Shown here: one piece after another, positions 6,043 to 10,602 of the stretch
How positions within the stretch are numbered: the first letter of the stretch is position 1
Layout of the letters: every line of letters starts with the position of its first letter
From: Burkholderiaceae bacterium
Lineage (GTDB): Bacteria > Pseudomonadota > Gammaproteobacteria > Burkholderiales > Burkholderiaceae_C
NCBI GenBank assembly: GCA_030726195.1
Contig: JANREF010000037.1
Coordinates: 1 to 10,602 of the forward strand
Length of the DNA: 10,602 nt
Direction of reading: 5' to 3'
The notes under the pieces: model-generated
Databases searched by the model: none
What the model saw: only the letters and a program-made list of their open reading frames with translations
Told to the model about the DNA's origin: nothing
Program-made: the position numbers and the translations under genes

Positions 6043-8892
6043 TTAAGCCATATTGGCGATACAGCGCGCGCACACGGTAGGGTGTGCCGCGTGGCTGCCC
6101 ACGTCGTCCACGTAATGCCAGCAGCGCTCGCATTTGCTGTTGCCCGACGCACTCACGGACACGCGCAAGGCATCGCTGGCCTCTAGCGTGACCTTGGAGG
6201 TGATGAACACAAAACGCAAGTCTTCACCCAAGCTGTGCAGCAAGGCCAGATCGGCAGCGGGCGCGCCAATGACCAACTCGGCTTGCAGTGATGAGCCCAC
6301 CTCGCCTGCGCTGCGGCGTTCTTCAATGGCCTTGTTGGCCACTTCGCGCACCTCGCGTATGCGGCTCCACTTGGCCAATAGCGCAGGGTCGGCTGCGGGC
6401 AAGTCCAGGTAGGTTTGTATGAAGATTGAGCCTTGCTGCGGCGCAACAATGGCCCACGCCTCCTCGGCTGTGAACGACAAAAACGGCGCCATCCAGCGCA
6501 ACATGGCTTGGGTGATGTGCCACAGTGCGGTTTGCGCGCTGCGTCTGGCCAACGACTTGGGCGCAGATGTGTACAAACGGTCTTTGAGCACGTCTAGGTA
6601 AAACGCACCCAAGTCCTCGGAGCAGTACACCTGCAGCTTGGTGACCACGGGGTGGAACTCGTAGTCGTTGTAGTGGGCCAAGATGTCGGCTTGCATGGTG
6701 GCGGCGCGCCCCATGGCGAAGCGGTCGATTTCCAGCATGTCGTCAAAAGCCACGGCATCGGTGGCGATGTCAAAGTCGCTGGTGTTGGCCATCAAAAAGC
6801 GCAGGGTGTTGCGGATGCGGCGGTAGCCGTCCACCACACGGGCCAAAATTTTGTCGTCTATGCCCAAGTCGCCCGAGTAATCGGTGGAGGCCACCCACAA
6901 GCGAATGATCTCGGCACCCATTTTGGAGCTGATGGTTTGCGGTGCCACCACGTTGCCTACGCTCTTGCTCATTTTGCGGCCGTGGCCGTCCACGGTGAAG
7001 CCGTGTGTGAGCAGGCCTTTGTAGGGCGCGCGGCCATACATGGCGCAAGCGGTGAGCAGCGAGGAGTGGAACCACCCACGGTGTTGGTCGTGGCCCTCTA
7101 GATACAAATCGGCTTCAGGGCCTGATGCGTGGCTGGCGCCCGCATGCGAGCCTTTGAGCACGGTGGTGTGTGTGGTGCCCGAGTCAAACCACACCTCCAA
7201 AATATCCGTGCTCTTGGTGTATTGGGTCGCGCTGTCGGCGGGCTCGTTGATGGCCTGAATGATGTCGGCCGCGCTGAGCTTGCTCCAAGCTTCAATGCCA
7301 CCTTGCTCCACCACCGTGGCAGCCAGGTCGATGATCTCGGGCGTGCGCGGGTGCAGCTCGCCAGAGTTGATGTCCATGAGAAAGGGCAGCGGCACACCCC
7401 AGCTGCGCTGGCGGCTGATACACCAGTCGGGCCGGTTGGCAATCATGTCGCGCAGGCGGCCTTTGCCGTTCTCGGGGTAAAAGTGCGTCTCTTCAATGGC
7501 CGCCAGTGCCAGCGCACGCAGGGTTTGCGGGGCCTTGTCTTTGGTGAACACGCCTTCGCCTTCGTCCATGCGGACAAACCACTGGGCTGCCGCGCGGTAG
7601 ATCACCGGCGTTTTGTGACGCCAGCAATGCGGGTAGCTGTGTTCAATGCCTGTGCTGGCCATGAGCCTGTCGGCCTCGCCCAGCACTTCGATGACGCGTG
7701 GTGCGGCTTTCCAAATGTGCATGCCGCCAAACAGGGGCAGTGCGTCTTCATAAGTGCCATTGCCTTGGACGGGGTTGATGATGTCGTCAAACGTCAGGCC
7801 GTTGGCAATGCAGGAGTTGAAGTCGTCTACGCCGTAGGCGGGCGACGAGTGCACGATGCCGGTGCCGTCTGAGGCGGTGGCGTAGTCGGCCAAGTAAATC
7901 GGCGACAAACGCGCATAGCCCGCGTGCACATCAAACAAAGGGTGCTTGAAAGCCAGATGGTCTAGCGCTTGTCCCAAGCAGGTGGCGACGACGGTGCCTT
8001 GCAAACCGTAACGCTCCATACAGCTGTTCACCAAGTCTTGGGCCAGTACCAAGTAGCCTTTGGTCGTTTCCACCAAGGCGTAGGTCAGCTCTGGGTTGAC
8101 GTTGAGGGCTTGGTTGGCTGGGATGGTCCAAGCGGTGGTCGTCCAAATCACGGCAAAGCTTTTGAGCGCCGCGTTGGGCAGGGCGGCCAAGCCAAATGCA
8201 GCGCTGAGTTTGGCGTTGTCGGCACACTCAAACGCCACGTCTAAGGTTTGGCTTTTCTTGTCGGCGTATTCGATTTCAAATTCAGCCAAGGACGATGCGC
8301 AGTCAAAGCACCAGTGCACGGGCTTGAGCCCGCGGTAGACGAAGCCACGCTCCATCACGCGTTTGAAGGCCCGAATTTCGTTGGCCTCGTTGGCAAAGTC
8401 CATGGTGCGGTAGGGCTTGTCCCACTGTCCCAGCAAACCCAGGCGTTTGAAGTCCACCATTTGCTGCGCGATTTGCTCGGTGGCAAAGGCGCGGCTCTTG
8501 GCTTGCATGTCGTCGCGCGCCAAGTTGCGTCCGTGCAGTTTTTCGATGGCGTTTTCAATCGGCAAGCCGTGGCAGTCCCAGCCGGGGATGTATTGCGCGT
8601 CAAAGCCTGCGAGCTGGCGCGCTTTCACAATCATGTCCTTGAGCACCTTGTTCACGGCGTGGCCAATGTGGATTTGGCCGTTGGCGTAGGGTGGGCCGTC
8701 GTGAAGAATGAACTTGGGCTTGCCCATGCGCGCGTCGCGCAAGCGTTGGTAGGTGCCGTTGGCTTCCCACTCGGCCACCCATTGAGGCTCGCGCTTGGGC
8801 AAGTCGCCGCGCATGGGGAAAGCGGTGTCCGGCAGATTCAGTGTTTTGCTGTAGTCGGTTTTGGTGGTGTTGCCGGTGTTGTCGCTGGACAT
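6043..8892 (-). CDS. ileS: isoleucyl-tRNA synthetase
   Basis: This class Ia aminoacyl-tRNA synthetase charges tRNA-Ile with isoleucine in the cytoplasm. The 949 residues compare with 938 in E. coli. The N-terminus resembles other bacterial IleRS ([19 protein letters not shown], 18-36). HIGH is at 75-78 and KMSKS at 640-644, and WDCHGLPIE (105-113) is present. The CP1 editing domain shows [10 protein letters not shown] (251-260) and [17 protein letters not shown] (342-358), so it should deacylate Val-tRNA. VWFDSG (567-572) and [14 protein letters not shown] (600-613) precede the signature loop. The C-terminal zinc finger has C921, C924, C941 and C944. I choose the ATG reading down from 8892 by similarity, although the frame stays open up to 9156. 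There is no good SD; the 20 bases upstream are AAGTAAAG-like, then pyrimidine-rich. It lies between ribF and lspA, with gaps of 109 and 84 bases. Confidence 0.97.
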   Translation of the reverse strand: MSSDNTGNTTKTDYSKTLNLPDTAFPMRGDLPKREPQWVAEWEANGTYQRLRDARMGKPKFILHDGPPYANGQIHIGHAVNKVLKDMIVKARQLAGFDAQYIPGWDCHGLPIENAIEKLHGRNLARDDMQAKSRAFATEQIAQQMVDFKRLGLLGQWDKPYRTMDFANEANEIRAFKRVMERGFVYRGLKPVHWCFDCASSLAEFEIEYADKKSQTLDVAFECADNAKLSAAFGLAALPNAALKSFAVIWTTTAWTIPANQALNVNPELTYALVETTKGYLVLAQDLVNSCMERYGLQGTVVATCLGQALDHLAFKHPLFDVHAGYARLSPIYLADYATASDGTGIVHSSPAYGVDDFNSCIANGLTFDDIINPVQGNGTYEDALPLFGGMHIWKAAPRVIEVLGEADRLMASTGIEHSYPHCWRHKTPVIYRAAAQWFVRMDEGEGVFTKDKAPQTLRALALAAIEETHFYPENGKGRLRDMIANRPDWCISRQRSWGVPLPFLMDINSGELHPRTPEIIDLAATVVEQGGIEAWSKLSAADIIQAINEPADSATQYTKSTDILEVWFDSGTTHTTVLKGSHAGASHASGPEADLYLEGHDQHRGWFHSSLLTACAMYGRAPYKGLLTHGFTVDGHGRKMSKSVGNVVAPQTISSKMGAEIIRLWVASTDYSGDLGIDDKILARVVDGYRRIRNTLRFLMANTSDFDIATDAVAFDDMLEIDRFAMGRAATMQADILAHYNDYEFHPVVTKLQVYCSEDLGAFYLDVLKDRLYTSAPKSLARRSAQTALWHITQAMLRWMAPFLSFTAEEAWAIVAPQQGSIFIQTYLDLPAADPALLAKWSRIREVREVANKAIEERRSAGEVGSSLQAELVIGAPAADLALLHSLGEDLRFVFITSKVTLEASDALRVSVSASGNSKCERCWHYVDDVGSHAAHPTVCARCIANMA

Positions 8893-9001
8893 GAGGAGAG
8901 TCTTTACTTGAAACAAAGAGGGGGACAGGCCTGCGCGTGGCGCATCGGCGGTGTCAGGGGCGGTTGCTGGCCTACGCGCAAGCCTTGAAGCTGACTGCGC
9001 T

Positions 9002-10096
9002 TCAAATTCGGTCGCGTGTGGTTTGGCGTTGCGTTTGCGTGTGGGCAGACAAGGGCGTGCAGCCATGCATGGTGGCCTGCCCCGCTGGGTTGGCGCTGTG
9101 CGGTTGGGTCGCCAAAAATGCGCGTGCGTCATCACAGTCTTGTTGTATGCCCGCAATCAGTGCATCCAGACCGTCGTATTTGCGCTCGTCGTGTAGTTTG
9201 TGTAATAAGTCCACTGCGATGATTTTACCGTAGGCCTCTTGCCCGGGCAGGGCTTGCGCCATGGCTGCGGGCCAGCTCAGACAGTGTGTCTCAAGCAGCA
9301 CGCGCCCGCCATTCACATCGTTGGCGTCCAAGGATGGGCGAATGCCCAAATTGGCCACGCCCGGTATGGCTTGGTCGCCCAAGCCATGCACCAGCACCAC
9401 GAAAATACCGCTGGCCGCCGGTTTCCAGTGAGCGAAGCGCAAGTTCAGTGTTCTAAAGCCCAACTCACGACCCAACTTGCGCCCGTGCACCACGTGGCCA
9501 GACACGCGGTAGGGCCGCCCCAGCAATGCCGCGGCTTGGCTCATGTCGCCTGCGTGCAAGGCTTCGCGTACGGCCGAGCTGGACACGCGCAGGCCATGTA
9601 CCTCGTAGCTCATCATGCGTGCCACATCAAAGCCCAAGCGCTGGCCCTCGCTGTCCAGCAGCTCGTAGTCACCGGCACGCTGGGCACCAAATTTGAAGTC
9701 ATCGCCCACCAGCACATACTTGGCCCCCAAGCCCGCGACCAAGGTTTCGTGGATGAAAGCTTGTGGGGTTTGGCTGGCCAAACGTTGGTCAAAGGGCAGC
9801 ACTACACATTGGTCAATGCCGCAGGCCTCTAGGGCCGCCAACTTGTCGCGCAGCGTAGCGATGCGCGCAGGTGCCAGCTCGGGTTTGTTCAGGGCTTGCG
9901 CAAAATAGTCGCGCGGGTGGGGCTCAAACATCATCACGCAGCTGGGGATGCCGCGCAAACGCGCCTCGTTGGTCAGCAGCGCCAACATGGCCTGATGGCC
10001 TCGGTGCACGCCGTCAAAGTTGCCAATGGTGAGCGCACAGCTACTAGCCAGCAAGGCGTTGCTGTGGCTGGTTGGTAGTCCGTGGTGAATGCGCAT
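9002..10096 (-). CDS. ribF: bifunctional riboflavin kinase / FMN adenylyltransferase
   Basis: This cytoplasmic enzyme makes FMN from riboflavin and then FAD from FMN, using ATP in both steps. The N-terminal adenylyltransferase domain shows [12 protein letters not shown] (23-34) with the HxGH-like nucleotide site, FEPHPRDYF (57-65), [14 protein letters not shown] (130-143) and [11 protein letters not shown] (170-180). The flavokinase domain starts near 195 with [15 protein letters not shown] (200-214), then RTLN at 215-218 where most relatives have PTAN, then VANLGIRPS (247-255) and [12 protein letters not shown] (302-313). The length of 364 exceeds the roughly 310 of E. coli because of a polar tail of about 35 residues (330-364) rich in Gln, Thr and His, likely disordered. 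The start is the ATG at 10096, which gives the family N-terminus; no SD is visible. It is the first gene of a ribF-ileS-lspA run. No FMN riboswitch-like leader is seen. Confidence 0.95.
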   Translation of the reverse strand: MRIHHGLPTSHSNALLASSCALTIGNFDGVHRGHQAMLALLTNEARLRGIPSCVMMFEPHPRDYFAQALNKPELAPARIATLRDKLAALEACGIDQCVVLPFDQRLASQTPQAFIHETLVAGLGAKYVLVGDDFKFGAQRAGDYELLDSEGQRLGFDVARMMSYEVHGLRVSSSAVREALHAGDMSQAAALLGRPYRVSGHVVHGRKLGRELGFRTLNLRFAHWKPAASGIFVVLVHGLGDQAIPGVANLGIRPSLDANDVNGGRVLLETHCLSWPAAMAQALPGQEAYGKIIAVDLLHKLHDERKYDGLDALIAGIQQDCDDARAFLATQPHSANPAGQATMHGCTPLSAHTQTQRQTTRDRI

Positions 10097-10340
10097 GACG
10101 GGTGAGGCTTGGATGTGCTGTTGTGAGCTTGAAACCGTCTATTTTGACCGATTCCTAAGCCGCCTCTGCTGCGGCCCTAGCAAGGGCGCTGGAATGGGCC
10201 TGCGGTGAGGCCTCAAACGGTGTCTATGCATGGCGTCTAGACGCAGCATCGAGCGACAACGTTTGGTTAAAAGCGTTTACGGAAAAGCGCTAATGGAAAA
10301 GCGCGTAGGGAAAGCGCGTAGGGAAAAGCGTTCAGGCAAG
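10097..10340 (-). other. spacer between the tRNA-Leu terminator and ribF
   Basis: These 244 bases upstream of ribF hold no credible gene. They should contain the ribF operon promoter, but I find no convincing -35/-10 pair. There are several short inverted repeats: GCCGC/GCGGC (10159-10175), GCCCT/AGGGC (10174-10187), the palindrome TGAGGCCTCA (10206-10215) and the palindrome GCGTCTAGACGC (10233-10244). The tandem repeat described separately fills the part next to the tRNA terminator. The conserved flavin-riboswitch boxes are absent as far as I can read. Confidence 0.5.
10265..10335. repeat. degenerate 13-16-base tandem repeat, about five units
   Basis: On the + strand five units run head to tail: GGTTAAAAGCGTTTAC (10265-10280), GGAAAAGCGCTAAT (10281-10294), GGAAAAGCGCGTAG (10295-10308), GGAAAGCGCGTAG (10309-10321) and GGAAAAGCGTTCAG (10322-10335). 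The common core is GGAAAAGCG. The next bases, GCAAGAAAAAAGC, resemble the core and form the A run of the tRNA terminator. On the transcribed (-) strand the array reads as repeated CGCTTTTCC tracts. Its function is unknown. It may be a slippage-generated minisatellite or a set of back-up terminators. Confidence 0.75.
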
Positions 10341-10372
10341 AAAAAAGCCCGACAGCGTTGTCGCTATCGGGC
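10341..10372 (-). terminator. rho-independent terminator of tRNA-Leu
   Basis: On the - strand GCCCGATAGCG pairs with CGCTGTCGGGC around a 4-base loop ACAA, an 11-bp stem with one U-G wobble, followed directly by six U residues (10341-10346). It begins 8 bases after the encoded CCA end of the tRNA, so the tRNA is probably a single-gene transcript. Confidence 0.93.
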
Positions 10373-10379
10373 TCAATCT

Positions 10380-10467
10380 TGGTGCCGAGGGCCGGACTCG
10401 AACCGGCACGGTGTTTTGCACCGGCAGATTTTGAATCTGCTGCGTCTACCAATTTCGCCACCCCGGC
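10380..10467 (-). tRNA. tRNA-Leu, anticodon CAA
   Basis: A complete class II tRNA can be folded by eye. The acceptor strands GCCGGGG (10461-10467) and CCTCGGC (10384-10390) pair with one G-U. The anticodon arm is GCAGA-TTCAAAA-TCTGC, with anticodon CAA at 10431-10433, which reads UUG. The long variable arm CGGTG-CAAAA-CACCG (10409-10423) is typical of Leu. The T arm is GCCGG-TTCGAGT-CCGGC. The discriminator is A73, and the CCA end is encoded at 10380-10382. The length is 88 bases including CCA. It has a -10 box upstream and a strong terminator downstream, both on the same strand. No integrase or duplicated tRNA 3' end is seen in the window, so there is no sign of use as an attachment site. 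Confidence 0.97.
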
Positions 10468-10484
10468 GGGTGTTGAAGAACAAG

Positions 10485-10490
10485 ATTATG
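10485..10490 (-). promoter_or_regulatory. -10 box of the tRNA-Leu promoter
   Basis: CATAAT on the - strand matches the sigma-70 consensus TATAAT in 5 of 6 bases. It lies 17 bases before the mature tRNA 5' end, giving a leader of about 10 bases. The -35 region at 10508-10514 is poor (TCAAAA/CTCAAA-like), so the exact -35 is not assigned. Confidence 0.55.
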
Positions 10491-10523
10491 GCACAGATAT
10501 TCATCGCTTTTGAGTGGCCCATT

Positions 10524-10539
10524 AACTTTCGCGCAAGTT
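10524..10539. other. imperfect 16-base palindrome upstream of the tRNA-Leu promoter
   Basis: AACTTTCGCGCAAGTT is symmetrical except for one mismatched pair around CGCG. It lies about ten bases upstream of the presumed -35 region of tRNA-Leu. On the + strand a T run follows, so it could also be a weak terminator for something to the left, but no + strand gene ends nearby. It may be a protein-binding site or chance. The remaining bases to 10602 hold nothing I can assign. Confidence 0.3.
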
Positions 10540-10602
10540 TTTGATGGCCGGTGTTTGGGCTGGACAGTGTGGTGCGCGCGTTTGTGGCACAGTTGCCTAA
10601 AC

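Noticed and set aside
7129..7872. Long + strand open frame of 247 residues opposite ileS
   Set aside because: It lies fully inside ileS on the other strand and has the composition expected of an antisense shadow.
8248..8988. Long + strand open frame of 246 residues opposite the 5' part of ileS
   Set aside because: It is antisense to well-conserved IleRS codons including the HIGH region, with no independent ribosome binding site or domain.
10233..10244. 12-base perfect palindrome GCGTCTAGACGC as an operator
   Set aside because: By chance about two or three such palindromes are expected in a window of this size; no second copy or clear promoter supports it.
10097..10340. FMN riboswitch upstream of ribF
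   Set aside because: I looked for the conserved flavin-riboswitch boxes and did not find them; the inverted repeats there are short and do not build the expected multi-stem junction.
10380..10467. tRNA-Leu as an integration site for a mobile element
   Set aside because: No integrase, duplicated tRNA 3' end or foreign-looking genes are present in the window; a core operon follows downstream.
10230..10544. Open + strand frame of 104 residues across tRNA-Leu
   Set aside because: It runs through the tandem repeat, terminator and tRNA gene on the opposite strand, so it cannot be a real protein gene.

Overview
The window looks like chromosomal DNA of a betaproteobacterium in the order Burkholderiales, probably family Comamonadaceae. 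That assignment is inference from the ribF-ileS-lspA gene order, a GC-rich base composition and the flavour of the proteins; no database search was possible. It is ordinary core and near-core sequence. I see no phage, insertion sequence, CRISPR array or defence genes.

Left part (1-4051): an EamA-type membrane transporter and an atypical short-chain dehydrogenase lie 3 bases apart on the + strand and are probably co-transcribed. A second EamA transporter converges on them from the - strand. A hairpin plus T-rich tract that could stop + strand transcription sits inside the last codons of that second transporter. Across a short divergent spacer follows qor, an NADPH:quinone reductase closely resembling the E. 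coli enzyme.

Middle (4052-5436): qor converges on a class V PLP aminotransferase of the alanine-glyoxylate aminotransferase type, on the - strand directly downstream of lspA.

Right part (5437-10602), all on the - strand: tRNA-Leu(CAA) with its own promoter and a strong rho-independent terminator, then a roughly 280-base spacer holding a degenerate 13-16-base tandem repeat, then ribF, ileS and lspA. These encode FAD synthesis, isoleucyl-tRNA synthetase and the lipoprotein signal peptidase, in the classical proteobacterial order. None of these three genes shows a convincing Shine-Dalgarno sequence, unlike several neighbouring genes.

Most worth a second look: the SDR protein that has lost the catalytic Tyr and Lys, the tandem repeat beside the tRNA terminator, the apparently SD-less ribF-ileS-lspA starts with a CA-rich lspA leader, and the terminator embedded in a convergent coding sequence. 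I did not find a clear undescribed multi-gene system.
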